Of a stretch of 64,000 nucleotides of DNA, positions 24,269 to 31,419 are shown piece by piece. Source of the stretch: CAVSJO01 sp963728445 (lineage in GTDB: Bacteria; Gemmatimonadota; Gemmatimonadetes; Longimicrobiales; RSA9). Location of the stretch: positions 682,001 through 746,000 of the forward strand of contig CAVSJO010000006.1 of the NCBI GenBank assembly GCA_963728445.1, given 5' to 3'. The notes beneath the pieces were generated by a model that was not told the DNA's origin, did no database searches, and was given only the letters and a program-made list of their open reading frames with translations. The stretch's first letter is position 1, and every line of letters starts with the position of its first letter. Made by a program: the position numbers and the translations under genes.

Positions 24269-25288
24269 TCATCGGTGCTCTACGCTGACGAGCTCGTTGC
24301 TCGCGCCCGGAGCTTCGTTCTCCAACACCAGTCCGACGCCCCGGCAGTAGACCTTCGTCTCACGGACCTCGGGCTCGAGCGGGGTCGTGTCGAGCGTCCG
24401 CATGCAATCCTGGAAGGACCCGAACGGTACCGCGGCCGAGACGCCGAGCGCCAGCACCTTGCCCATGTCCTCGGCGACGCCCTTGCGGTACTCCTGGCGG
24501 TAGGCATCACCCGCTGTGGGGCGGGCCTCCATGATGATTCCGGGCCGCGCGCCATTCTTACCGGCCTCCCACGAGCCGGACGTGGAGATGCTCCGGCCGT
24601 TCCTCAGTTCTCGCGAGTCCTCGCCCAGGTACCAGACGTTGCCGCGCCGGTCCTGCGCGTACCAGTCGTGGGTCTCCTCGCTGAGCGCGCCGTTCTCATA
24701 GACGCGGTCGATCACTACAGTGGCGGAAATGCCCAGAATCATCTTCGTGCTGTCCGTCACCGCAACGACGTCCGTCTCGCCGTCGCTCGAGCGGTACCGG
24801 AAAACCGTGCCCGGCGCCAGCGGGAAGTACGGATTGTCCACGCGCCCGACAAAGTCGGCGGCATCGATCCTGGGCTCGTACGGCTCGGTCACGGGTGCCG
24901 GGTTCCCGGCCTGACCGCCGTCTGCGGGGTTCTGTACCGCTCGTTCTGCCGACGACGTCGTGTCCGCCTGCTCCTGCGCCGCTTCCGCCGCTTCCGCCGC
25001 CTCATCCTCGTGCTCGCGCGCAACCAGCTTGCCGGTGAGGGCGTCGACGTGCACTTCCTCGATGCCGCTCCGGCCGGGGACGGCGAGGTCGTACGAGTAG
25101 ATCCAGCGCCCGTCCTCGTGTTCCAGCTCCTGCGATTTGACGGTGGCGTCCGGCACGGCGGCCAGCGCCGTCCCCCGGGCCTGCGACTCGTCCACCCGGT
25201 TGGCCGGTGGCTTGCCGCCACACGCGGCGAGGACGAGGGCGGCGGTCAGAAGCGTGGTGGAAAGCCGTGCTTTTGCGAGAATGGGCAT
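24269..25288 (-). CDS. PepSY-domain lipoprotein
   Basis: A 339-residue secreted lipoprotein: signal peptide with lipobox LVLAACGGK, then a PepSY-like domain (ALAAVPDATVKSQELEHEDGRWIYSYDLAVPGRSGIEEVHVDALTGKLVAREHED), an acidic and glutamine-rich linker, and a 200-residue C-terminal domain with DNPYFPLAPGTVFRYRSSDGETDVVAVTDSTK. PepSY proteins often modulate peptidases; the C-terminal domain is of unknown role. No operon partner is adjacent. Confidence 0.82.
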   Translation of the reverse strand: MPILAKARLSTTLLTAALVLAACGGKPPANRVDESQARGTALAAVPDATVKSQELEHEDGRWIYSYDLAVPGRSGIEEVHVDALTGKLVAREHEDEAAEAAEAAQEQADTTSSAERAVQNPADGGQAGNPAPVTEPYEPRIDAADFVGRVDNPYFPLAPGTVFRYRSSDGETDVVAVTDSTKMILGISATVVIDRVYENGALSEETHDWYAQDRRGNVWYLGEDSRELRNGRSISTSGSWEAGKNGARPGIIMEARPTAGDAYRQEYRKGVAEDMGKVLALGVSAAVPFGSFQDCMRTLDTTPLEPEVRETKVYCRGVGLVLENEAPGASNELVSVEHR

Positions 25289-25369
25289 CGGAGCGCGCTC
25301 CCCGTCGAGGAATGAAGGACCCTCGAAACCTAGCAGCAGCCCGCTAACAGGGGCCTAACACCGGCCACT

Positions 25370-25758
25370 GTGCCGGGCCGTATCGCTCCTCGCCCGGCCA
25401 AGCCGTTCGCGTCGCGAGCCGGAGGAGTTCAGCCTCACCCGCCCCGAACATCCGCCGTTCTCACCTATCACGGTATACCACCGACGCACCCCGGAGAGAT
25501 GCTCCTCGAGGAGTTCCTCAAGCCTCTGGGCATGACCCAGTCTGAGCTCGCCAAGCGCATTCACGTCTCATTTCCCCGCGTCAACGAGATCATCAACGGC
25601 CGCCGCGGAGTCACCCCCGATACTGCTCTCCGTCTCTCGAAGCTCCTCGGAACTACCCCGAGTTCTGGTTGAATGGTCAGCGCAACTGGGACCTCTGGCA
25701 GGCGATGCACTCTGACGAGGCCGAGGACATCCCACCGATCCAGAGCCTCGCCAGCTAG
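25370..25758 (+). pseudogene. higA: Orphan HigA-like antitoxin, frameshifted
   Basis: The plus strand encodes a HigA/VapI-type helix-turn-helix antitoxin: THPGEMLLEEFLKPLGMTQSELAKRIHVSFPRVNEIINGRRGVTPDTALRLSKLLG, then after a one-base shift near 25,655 the usual EFWLNGQRNWDLWQAM ending, stop at 25756. No HigB toxin lies next to it. The start is uncertain; the only upstream start in frame is a GTG at 25370 with an atypical leader. It is opposite in strand to the cassettes and just outside the array. Confidence 0.7.
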
Positions 25759-25819
25759 TCAGCCGCGCCCGCTCAAGTCCCTTCCTCGTCCACGCCGAGC
25801 ACCCGACTCAAGCACTGTC

Positions 25820-25960
25820 AGTTAACGTTCTAGACGTGCGACGCCGGCGCGTCCCGGCTGCCGGACGAAGCTCAGCTCTTCGACACCCTCCGGCACGCTT
25901 CCCGACCCGCCATGTCGTGCGCCGGTGTTCCCCGGAGCCGCGCTCATCACGCCTATCCCT
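25820..25960 (-). repeat. attC site 1 (distal, degenerate)
   Basis: This distal site resembles attC 12: gcgacgccggcgc near the left and gcgccggtgttccccggag towards the right. Its left core box reads agttaac, but no clean right-hand GTTRRRY is found, so it appears eroded; the right boundary given is approximate. It would mark the old end of the array. Confidence 0.55.
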
Positions 25961-26029
25961 GCAGTTCAAGACACTTCTGCGGAGGCGCCGCGCCCGCGCC
26001 CGCCACACACTTGCCGGCTCGCTCCACGG

Positions 26030-26578
26030 CTACCGGGCATCCTCGTCACCTGGCAACGTCTTTTTCTCGCCGACCCTCAACAAGCCACACTCATCCATCG
26101 CCAGCCGCAGTCGTCCGATTCGCGATGGGTCCACGTGCCACATCCGGCGCTTCAAGATCAGCGTCCGCAGGTCCGTTGGGTCGAAGTAGCGGTGCCGGTG
26201 ATATGTCACCAAGACGCCATCCTCTTCTTCTTCCCACCGCTCGATGTTCTCCCAGGGCTCGAACCGCAACAAATGCCCGATCCCTTCGCGAGTGACCGTT
26301 ACTCGGCCAAGCGCACCTACAATTAACAGGGGAGACGCCAAGAGAAGTAGCGCTCCGGCCAACGCAATGGGCGACGCGACCGTCCCTCCCTGGAGGGTGG
26401 CGAGCGCGCCGAGTGCCGCCGAAGCAATGCCGACCGCTAGGTCTCGCATGCCGTGCTGCGATCGCCCCAGATCGGCCACAACCTCGTCATGCGACATTCG
26501 TCTCTGCAGCCACATCCCGACGATGCGCAACTCACTAATGACAAGAACGATGGCAGCCAGCAGGATGACGTACTCCAT
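26030..26578 (-). CDS. Two-to-four TM protein of unknown function
   Basis: A cassette-encoded membrane protein, about 182 residues. Helices occupy residues 2-18 (YVILLAAIVLVISEL) and a central pair (VASPIALAGALLLLASPLLIVGALG), followed by a soluble C-terminal domain with RFEPWENIERWEEEEDGVLVTYH, like DUF5673 proteins. ATG at 26578 has ggaggagcgc before it; a start at 26659 would run into attC 2. Function is unknown. Confidence 0.7.
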   Translation of the reverse strand: MEYVILLAAIVLVISELRIVGMWLQRRMSHDEVVADLGRSQHGMRDLAVGIASAALGALATLQGGTVASPIALAGALLLLASPLLIVGALGRVTVTREGIGHLLRFEPWENIERWEEEEDGVLVTYHRHRYFDPTDLRTLILKRRMWHVDPSRIGRLRLAMDECGLLRVGEKKTLPGDEDAR

Positions 26579-26657
26579 GCGCTCCTCCAGGGTACCAAAA
26601 GCCCACATGCCCTTTGGATGTGGCATCTGATCCACTCCACACCACCAGGCGTATTTC

Positions 26658-26775
26658 ACATAACGTTTCCAGGTGAGCGGCGCCGAACCGCAGGCGTCCC
26701 AACGGGGCGCCGAGGATTCGGTGTGCCGAAGGGCCGGAGCGGCGAAGGCGCGAAGGCGCTCACCGGTCGTTATGT
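26658..26775 (-). repeat. attC site 2
   Basis: A 118-bp palindromic site with left box acataac and right box gttatgt. Inner arms are ggtgagcg and gcgctcacc. It belongs to the ggtgagcg family (with 3, 4, 7 and 8). The right flank pairs with the left flank of site 3 over 19 of 20 bp, bounding the HEPN/MNT cassette. Confidence 0.88.
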
Positions 26776-26794
26776 GAAGTGGCGCCGTGCGGGT

Positions 26795-27139
26795 TCAGCC
26801 CAACTGCTGGAGAAGCGCCTGGACCTGTTGTTTGAACGTCGGGAGCTGCTCTTGAACCGTCTCCCACGTCAGTTCAAGATCCACCTCGAAGTAGCGGTGA
26901 ATTAGCACGTCTCGAAGTCCGGCGATACGCTTCCACGGAATCTCCGTATGCGCCGCCCGGAACTCCGGGCCGACGTTCTTCACAGCCTCGCCGATGATCT
27001 CGAGGCGCCGAACGACGGCATCTTGTGCTTGGGAATCGTTGAGGAATGCCGCCGCCTCCATCCCGCGCGTGTACCGTTCGATCGCCTCGATGCTCTCGAG
27101 GACATGGGCGAGATAGGGTAAGACGTCCGGATCCCTCAC
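26795..27139 (-). CDS. hepT: HepT-like HEPN toxin (DUF86)
   Basis: A 114-residue HEPN ribonuclease-type toxin. The catalytic R-x4-H motif is RDVLIHRY near residue 75-82, preceded by IIGEAVKNVGPEFRAAHTEIPWKRIAGLRD, the DUF86 signature. Its ATG overlaps the stop of the MNT gene by 4 bp. Such toxins are RNases inactivated by AMP-ylation on the tyrosine of the RxxxxHxY motif, carried out by the partner nucleotidyltransferase. Confidence 0.93.
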   Translation of the reverse strand: MRDPDVLPYLAHVLESIEAIERYTRGMEAAAFLNDSQAQDAVVRRLEIIGEAVKNVGPEFRAAHTEIPWKRIAGLRDVLIHRYFEVDLELTWETVQEQLPTFKQQVQALLQQLG

Positions 27140-27423
27140 AGGAGCGGCACCTGGTCGGCGAGGATTCGCTCCCGCAGGAGCGGATGCAGCGATCGGTAGG
27201 TCACCACCTCCGTCTCGGTCCCGAGCAGCTCCGTGAGATCCTGCTCAAGGCCGATGAGGTCCAGGAGCGTTCGACCTTTCTCGAACTCGACCAGGAGATC
27301 GAGATCGCTCTCAGGTCCGGCATCCCCGCGAGCGCGGGAGCCGAACACGGCGGCTTTGACGACGCCGTGCTCACGCAGCTTGGGCGTGATCCGCTCCTGG
27401 AGCTGCCTCAGTTCGTTGCTCAT
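27136..27423 (-). CDS. mntA: MNT-family nucleotidyltransferase antitoxin
   Basis: A 95-residue minimal nucleotidyltransferase. AAVFGSRARGDAGPESDLDLLVEF has the GSxxRG...DxD metal-binding signature. It should AMPylate and silence the adjacent HEPN toxin. The genes form a tight two-gene cassette between sites 2 and 3. ATG at 27423. Confidence 0.93.
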   Translation of the reverse strand: MSNELRQLQERITPKLREHGVVKAAVFGSRARGDAGPESDLDLLVEFEKGRTLLDLIGLEQDLTELLGTETEVVTYRSLHPLLRERILADQVPLL

Positions 27424-27454
27424 GCTCTCAATCTACCAACGCCAGCGCCATTTC

Positions 27455-27572
27455 ACATAACGTCTCCAGGTTAGCGGCGCCGAACCGGAGGCGCCGCAGC
27501 GCGGCGCTGAGGATTCGGTGTCCCGAAGGGCCGGAGCGGCGAAGCCGCGCAGGCGCTCACCGTGTGTTTTCT
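27455..27572 (-). repeat. attC site 3
   Basis: A 118-bp site, almost the same internal sequence as attC 7. The left box is acataac and the right box is gttttct, a departure from the consensus at the fourth base. It ends the DUF4258/DUF2283 cassette. Its right flank pairs with the left flank of site 4. Confidence 0.88.
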
Positions 27573-27613
27573 GATGTGAGCCGCTGCCGGGGCTGGCCCA
27601 CCCGCTGGGGAAG

Positions 27614-27883
27614 TCAGGCCGCCCTGAGCGGCGCCAATTCCGATGGTTCCGGGCGTCCCAGGCCGAGTCGGTCGAAGACGGCGTGGATCTCGTCGAGGGT
27701 GACGAATCCCGGCGAAACGATTTCAATCCCGAGCGGGGTGCCATCGGCCGCGTAGTCGATGACGACGTCGGGACTGACGTCTTCGGTCCGTGCACTCTTC
27801 TGGCCCGGCTTCGCAGCCAGGTAAATGTAGGCGGCAAAGGGCTCGCCTTTGCGGTAGGTCACTTGGACGGAGAGAGTTTTCAT
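27614..27883 (-). CDS. DUF2283 protein (antitoxin-like)
   Basis: An 89-residue protein of the DUF2283 type: AYIYLAAKPGQKSARTEDVSPDVVIDYAADGTPLGIEIVSPG. DUF2283 genes commonly sit downstream of DUF4258 genes and are thought to be their antitoxins. Here the genes overlap by 4 bp. No biochemical role is established for the pair. Confidence 0.85.
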   Translation of the reverse strand: MKTLSVQVTYRKGEPFAAYIYLAAKPGQKSARTEDVSPDVVIDYAADGTPLGIEIVSPGFVTLDEIHAVFDRLGLGRPEPSELAPLRAA

Positions 27884-28158
27884 CGGCGGGCGTCTCGAAG
27901 GTAAGCGGTGACGATCAGAAGCACCTGTTCATCAGGATCGGGCTCAACCACGACGATCCACGGCGCGCCGCCCGAGCGGGTGCGGACCAGCCACCGCCTC
28001 GGATTCCGGCTCTGCTCCAGATCCGATGCATCCTCGAGCATCTCGCGCAGATCGACCTCGGAGAATCCACGCTCCTCCATGCGTGCTTCGACGTGAGCCG
28101 TGAACGCGAGCTCCCACTCCCACCACTCGGGTCGCTCGAATCGCTCGCTCGGGCTCAT
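27880..28158 (-). CDS. DUF4258-type putative toxin
   Basis: A 92-residue protein: HVEARMEERGFSEVDLREMLEDASDLEQSRNPRRWLVRTRSGGAPWIVVVEPDPDEQVLLIVTAY matches the DUF4258/BrnT-like fold (small RelE-like core). It precedes DUF2283 in a two-gene cassette, an arrangement common for toxin-antitoxin pairs. Activity is inferred from family and context. Confidence 0.82.
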   Translation of the reverse strand: MSPSERFERPEWWEWELAFTAHVEARMEERGFSEVDLREMLEDASDLEQSRNPRRWLVRTRSGGAPWIVVVEPDPDEQVLLIVTAYLRDARR

Positions 28159-28191
28159 CCGCCAATCTAATCACGTCGTGCGGCTCATGTC

Positions 28192-28287
28192 AGATAACGT
28201 TTCCAGGTGAGCGACGCCCGCCGCATGGCGGGTGTCCCGTAGGGGCGTAGCGGCGAACGCCGCGTAGCCGCTCACCGTGTGTTATGT
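28192..28287 (-). repeat. attC site 4
   Basis: A 96-bp site with left box agataac, right box gttatgt and arms ggtgagcgac/ccgctcacc around a gcccgccgcatggcgggt hairpin. It lies at the 3' end of the HigBA cassette. Confidence 0.88.
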
Positions 28288-28318
28288 GAAGTCGCCCCTC
28301 TGCCCGGCTTCAATCGTG

Positions 28319-28645
28319 CTATCCGCCTACTCTGTCGCGATTCGAAGACTTGTATCGAGGAATCTTCTTCAAGATGTCGGCCTCGGCCTCTCGAGCGTGG
28401 TACAGATCCCATCGCAGCTGAAGGTTCATCCAGAAGTCCGTCGACGTGCCGAAGTAGGTCGATAGCCGCAGTGCAGTGCTCGGGGTCACTCCCCGTCGTC
28501 CGTTCACGATCTCGTTGACCCGCTGATACGGGACTGCGATCGCGTCGGCAAGCTCCCGCTGCGTCAGCTCCATCGGGCCGAGAAACTCCTCGAGGAGCAT
28601 CTCCCCCGGGTGCGTCGGTCGGCGATGGGTCGGTACTCGGACCAT
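28319..28645 (-). CDS. higA: HigA antitoxin
   Basis: A 108-residue HigA-type antitoxin: THPGEMLLEEFLGPMELTQRELADAIAVPYQRVNEIVNGRRGVTPSTALRLSTYFGTSTDFWMNLQLRWDL is a Cro/CI helix-turn-helix with the HigA C-terminal segment. It should bind and neutralise HigB and repress the promoter. It lies 8 bp downstream of higB. The start at 28645 (MVRVPTHRRPTHPG) is typical. Confidence 0.92.
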   Translation of the reverse strand: MVRVPTHRRPTHPGEMLLEEFLGPMELTQRELADAIAVPYQRVNEIVNGRRGVTPSTALRLSTYFGTSTDFWMNLQLRWDLYHAREAEADILKKIPRYKSSNRDRVGG

Positions 28646-28653
28646 AGTATGCC

Positions 28654-28947
28654 TCAATGGTAGTCGATGACTTCTACGTCTTCCGGTCCTGCGTCCGTCC
28701 ATCGAAAACAGATCCGGTACTGGCTGTTGATTCGGATGCTGTGCTGACCGCGACGATCTCCCTTCAAGGCTTCCAATCGATTCCCTGGCGGAACTCGTAG
28801 GTCGTCCAACATTCCGGCCGAGTCGACCGCATCGAGCTTCACCGACGCCTTCTGCCACAGCGACAGTGGAAGCGCTTTCCGAGCTGCCTTCGTCGAACGA
28901 CCGTAGAACAGATTCTCGGTCGCCGCATCCCGGAATGATCGAATCAT
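28654..28947 (-). CDS. higB: HigB/RelE-type toxin
   Basis: A 97-residue RelE-superfamily toxin of the plasmid-maintenance killer group: MIRSFRDAATENLFYGRSTKAARKALP at the N-terminus and GDRRGQHSIRINSQYRICFRWTDAGPEDVEVIDYH at the C-terminus. HigB enzymes cut mRNA on the ribosome. Toxin-first order with the antitoxin second is normal for HigBA. Confidence 0.93.
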   Translation of the reverse strand: MIRSFRDAATENLFYGRSTKAARKALPLSLWQKASVKLDAVDSAGMLDDLRVPPGNRLEALKGDRRGQHSIRINSQYRICFRWTDAGPEDVEVIDYH

Positions 28948-29033
28948 CTAGCATGATAGCACGGCACCCATGCTACGACAAGTCAGGTAGGGTCTCTCAA
29001 CCGCAGCGGGTTCAGCGGCCTCCGGGCGATTTC

Positions 29034-29128
29034 AGATAACGTTTCCAAGAGTGCCGACGCGGCGCGCACCGCGCGCCGCGTTCACCGGAGCGAACGCAGT
29101 GAGCGCAGGCGGCACTCGGTTGTTATCG
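29034..29128 (-). repeat. attC site 5
   Basis: A 95-bp site, the shortest. Left box agataac, right box gttatcg; inner arms gtgccgac and ggcactcgg. The TAA stop of the ParE-type toxin gene at 29123 is formed by this site's right box on the minus strand. Confidence 0.85.
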
Positions 29129-29434
29129 GACGCGTCCCATCCACTCGCTTCGGTCCTTCCAGTACCCGGGCTGCCGTCTCAAATGCATCACAGCCTGCAC
29201 CCTCACCAGATCCGCATCTTCTCGGTAGATCACCGCGAACGGGAATCGCCGGCAGAGAACGCGGCGAAAGGGCGGAGACAGCGGACTACCCATGGCAGGA
29301 GAGGCGCCCATGGCTCTAAGGACGCGCTCGACTTCCTCGAAGAACTCACGGCCGAGGTCAGACGCGCGCTCCTCGTAGAAGGCCACCGCCTCCATGTACT
29401 CTTCGAGTGCCTCGGGATGGAGTCGGACTACCAC
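29123..29434 (-). CDS. parE: ParE/RelE-type toxin
   Basis: A 103-residue ParE/RelE-superfamily toxin: RLHPEALEEYMEAVAFYEERASDLGREFFEEVERVLRAMGASP, then RRVLCRRFPFAVIYREDADLVRVQAVMHLRRQPGYWKDR. It overlaps the antitoxin gene's end by 7 bp. The TAA stop is part of attC 5. It targets either gyrase (ParE) or mRNA (RelE); the sequence alone does not decide. Confidence 0.92.
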   Translation of the reverse strand: MVVRLHPEALEEYMEAVAFYEERASDLGREFFEEVERVLRAMGASPAMGSPLSPPFRRVLCRRFPFAVIYREDADLVRVQAVMHLRRQPGYWKDRSEWMGRVR

Positions 29435-29649
29435 CCGAACCTTGACCGGACCGTGCTGAGGGCGTCTTCCAACGGAATTCCCTCAACTGCGCCCGATACC
29501 ATTTCTTCGTCCCGACGCTGGACCTCGGCGATCCAGGCTGCCTCGATCTCCGCGTCCTCATCCAGGCTCGCGATCAACCGCTCGGCAAGCCGGGCTCGCT
29601 CCGCCAAGGGGAGCTTCAAGAGCTCTTGTTCGATCTGCTCGGTTGTCAT
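29428..29649 (-). CDS. Addiction-module antitoxin (TIGR02574 type)
   Basis: A 73-residue antitoxin: EQELLKLPLAERARLAERLIASLDEDAEIEAAWIAEVQRRDEEMVSGAVEGIPLEDALSTVRSRFG is the small acidic helical addiction-module protein that pairs with ParE/RelE-type toxins. It is encoded first in the two-gene cassette and overlaps the toxin gene. Confidence 0.92.
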   Translation of the reverse strand: MTTEQIEQELLKLPLAERARLAERLIASLDEDAEIEAAWIAEVQRRDEEMVSGAVEGIPLEDALSTVRSRFGW

Positions 29650-29729
29650 GTCGTCACCTGAAAAGCGACAGCCACCTTCATTCTACCCTCATACCCGCGA
29701 CCAGGCCAAACTGCTCGCAGGACGTGTCC

Positions 29730-29879
29730 GATAACGGTTCCAGGTTGGCGACCCGCCGCGCCACAACCCTCAGCGCGCGACCGCCTTCGAAACTACAGAT
29801 CCCTCACCAGCTTCGAGACCGCCGCGGCGGGTTCTCCGGAGCGGCCGCAGGCCGCGCAGGCGCCAACCGTTTGTTAACC
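29730..29879 (-). repeat. attC site 6
   Basis: A 150-bp site of the gttggcgacccgccg family (with 11, 13 and 14). Left box cgataac, right box gttaacc, arms gttggcg/cgccaac. The interior contains a ccttcgaaac block shared with 13 and 14. It ends the second ParE-type toxin-antitoxin cassette. Confidence 0.88.
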
Positions 29880-29907
29880 GCCGTGTTCTGTCTGCACCTG
29901 GAGGCCC

Positions 29908-30203
29908 TCAGCCTCGACTCTGCCAGCGCTTCGGATCACGCCGGGAGTGGAAGACCGAAAGCACAACGATCTCCGTTTCGGATTCGGTGAAGAAACGGCG
30001 TAGGGAAATCGGCGAAGCACCGCCCGCCGCACTTGTCTGTGGACAACTGGAAACTGGAGCGGATTTCTCTGGATCGCCGCGAACGCGGCATCGACGATTC
30101 GAACGAACTCGGCTCCCAATCCCCGGGAACGCTCAGAATACCAAGCCGCAGCCTCATCGAGTTCTGCTTCGGCCTGAGGGCGGACAACGAACTCGCGACT
30201 CAC
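29908..30203 (-). CDS. ParE-type toxin, frameshifted
   Basis: A ParE/RelE-like toxin: FVVRPQAEAELDEAAAWYSERSRGLGAEFVRIVDAAFAAIQRNPLQFPVVHRQVRRAVLRRFPYAV, then after a one-base shift near 29,985 the expected FFTESETEIVVLSVFHSRRDPKRW ending to a TGA at 29908. As written, a stray frame runs to the TAA in attC 6. The break may be a sequence error. It overlaps its antitoxin gene. Confidence 0.85.
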
Positions 30204-30424
30204 CCGTACTTCTTGTACAGCCGCTCACGAACCTCTTCCCAGGGCACCGCGGAGTCCGGATCCGCCCTGTGCTCCTCTAACCGGCGATCCAGCTCGGCCT
30301 TCTGTGCCTCGGAGAGCGGAAATCCCTCCGGGTCCGCAGCGATGCTATCCCAGAGATCTTCGACCAGCTGGATTCGCTCCGCCACGGACAACTTCAGCAG
30401 TTCCTCGATCGGTACGCTCGCCAT
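30200..30424 (-). CDS. Addiction-module antitoxin (TIGR02574 type)
   Basis: A 74-residue antitoxin: ASVPIEELLKLSVAERIQLVEDLWDSIAADPEGFPLSEAQKAELDRRLEEHRADPDSAVPWEEVRERL is the classic addiction-module pattern. Start chosen at 30424 (ATG, before MASVPIEE); an upstream start adds eight residues. It overlaps the ParE-type toxin by 4 bp. Confidence 0.92.
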   Translation of the reverse strand: MASVPIEELLKLSVAERIQLVEDLWDSIAADPEGFPLSEAQKAELDRRLEEHRADPDSAVPWEEVRERLYKKYG

Positions 30425-30488
30425 GGAATCTCCCTTTGTCGTTATCACCGGGCCAAATCTGCTACAAAAGGGCCGAGCGGAACATGGC

Positions 30489-30606
30489 GGTTAACGTTTC
30501 CAGGTCAGCGACGCCGAACCGGAGGCGCCGCAGCGCGGCGCTGAGGATTCGGTGTCCCGAAGGGCCGGAGCGGCGAAGCCGCGCAGGCGCTCACCGTGTG
30601 TTAGCT
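30489..30606 (-). repeat. attC site 7
   Basis: A 118-bp site whose interior matches site 3 almost base for base, though the two cassettes differ. Left box ggttaac, right box gttagct. The TAA stop of the HEPN gene at 30601 lies in the right box on the minus strand. Confidence 0.9.
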
Positions 30607-30963
30607 GCTGTTTGACCCCGTGCCGAGGTCTCCCAACTGCTCGAGCTGAGCCTTCAAAGCGGGGATGTCCCGAACCGCTGTTTCCCAGACCGCGTCGAGC
30701 TTCACGCCCATGTAGTCGTGGACCAGCTTGTCTCTCATGCCGGCGATGCCGGTCCACGGGATTGCGGCGGTCTCTCGACGGAAGTGTAGCGAGAGGCGTT
30801 TCGCGGCTTCGCCGATGATCTGAATTTGGCGGATGGCGCCGTCCTGGAGGAGCGGCGTGGCGAGGAAGGTCTCCTCGCTTACGCCTTCCAGGTAGGATTC
30901 AATCCTGGCGATCGCGTCGCGGATGTGGCTGACGTAGACGGTAGCGTCACGCGGCGCGCTCAT
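30601..30963 (-). CDS. hepT: HepT-like HEPN toxin (DUF86)
   Basis: A 120-residue HEPN toxin, second of this kind in the array: IIGEAAKRLSLHFRRETAAIPWTGIAGMRDKLVHDYMGVKLDAVWETA has the R-x4-H-x-Y catalytic motif RDKLVHDY. It overlaps the MNT gene by 17 bp and its TAA stop is part of attC 7. The protein is only moderately similar to the copy at 26795, so it is not a recent duplicate. Confidence 0.93.
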   Translation of the reverse strand: MSAPRDATVYVSHIRDAIARIESYLEGVSEETFLATPLLQDGAIRQIQIIGEAAKRLSLHFRRETAAIPWTGIAGMRDKLVHDYMGVKLDAVWETAVRDIPALKAQLEQLGDLGTGSNSS

Positions 30964-31234
30964 ACACGACCTTGGCCTCGCGGAGGATTCTGTCGCGGAG
31001 GTAGGGACTTAGAGAATCCTCGGTCAGGAGATCGACCTTGCGGCCGAGGTGCTCAGAGAGCTGCTGCTCGATCTGAACTAGGTCAAGAAGGCTCTTCCGC
31101 TTCGTGAAATCGGCGAGAAGATCGACGTCGCTCCCGTCGGAGTCTTCGCCGCGGGCGAACGACCCGAAAACGCGCAGACGGCCGATGTCGTTGCGCTCGC
31201 AGAGGTCACTCAGGCGAGTCAGGTCGATTCCCAT
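30947..31234 (-). CDS. mntA: MNT-family nucleotidyltransferase antitoxin
   Basis: A 95-residue MNT protein: LRVFGSFARGEDSDGSDVDLLADFTKRKSLLDLVQIEQQLSEHLG, with the GSxxRG and DxD motifs of minimal nucleotidyltransferases. With the HEPN gene downstream it makes a MntA-HepT type VII toxin-antitoxin cassette between attC 7 and 8. Confidence 0.93.
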   Translation of the reverse strand: MGIDLTRLSDLCERNDIGRLRVFGSFARGEDSDGSDVDLLADFTKRKSLLDLVQIEQQLSEHLGRKVDLLTEDSLSPYLRDRILREAKVVYERAA

Positions 31235-31274
31235 GGAGCCAATTTCGCGTCGTCGCTTTTCGGGGTCAAATGGC

Positions 31275-31395
31275 AGCTAACGTTTCTAGGTGAGCGACGC
31301 CCGCTGCGAGGAAGCGCCGCCAGGCGCGCCTGAGCTGCGGGTGTCCCGAAGGGCCGGAGCGGCGAAGCCGCGCAGGCGCTCACCGTATGTTAGCC
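31275..31395 (-). repeat. attC site 8
   Basis: A 121-bp site with left box agctaac, right box gttagcc and arms ggtgagcg/cgctcacc. The right half matches sites 3 and 7, while the left half is different (gaggaagcgccgccaggcgcgcc), suggesting a recombinant site. It ends the Mrr cassette. Confidence 0.9.
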
Positions 31396-31419
31396 GCCGC
31401 TGCCGCGTGGAACGCGCAG

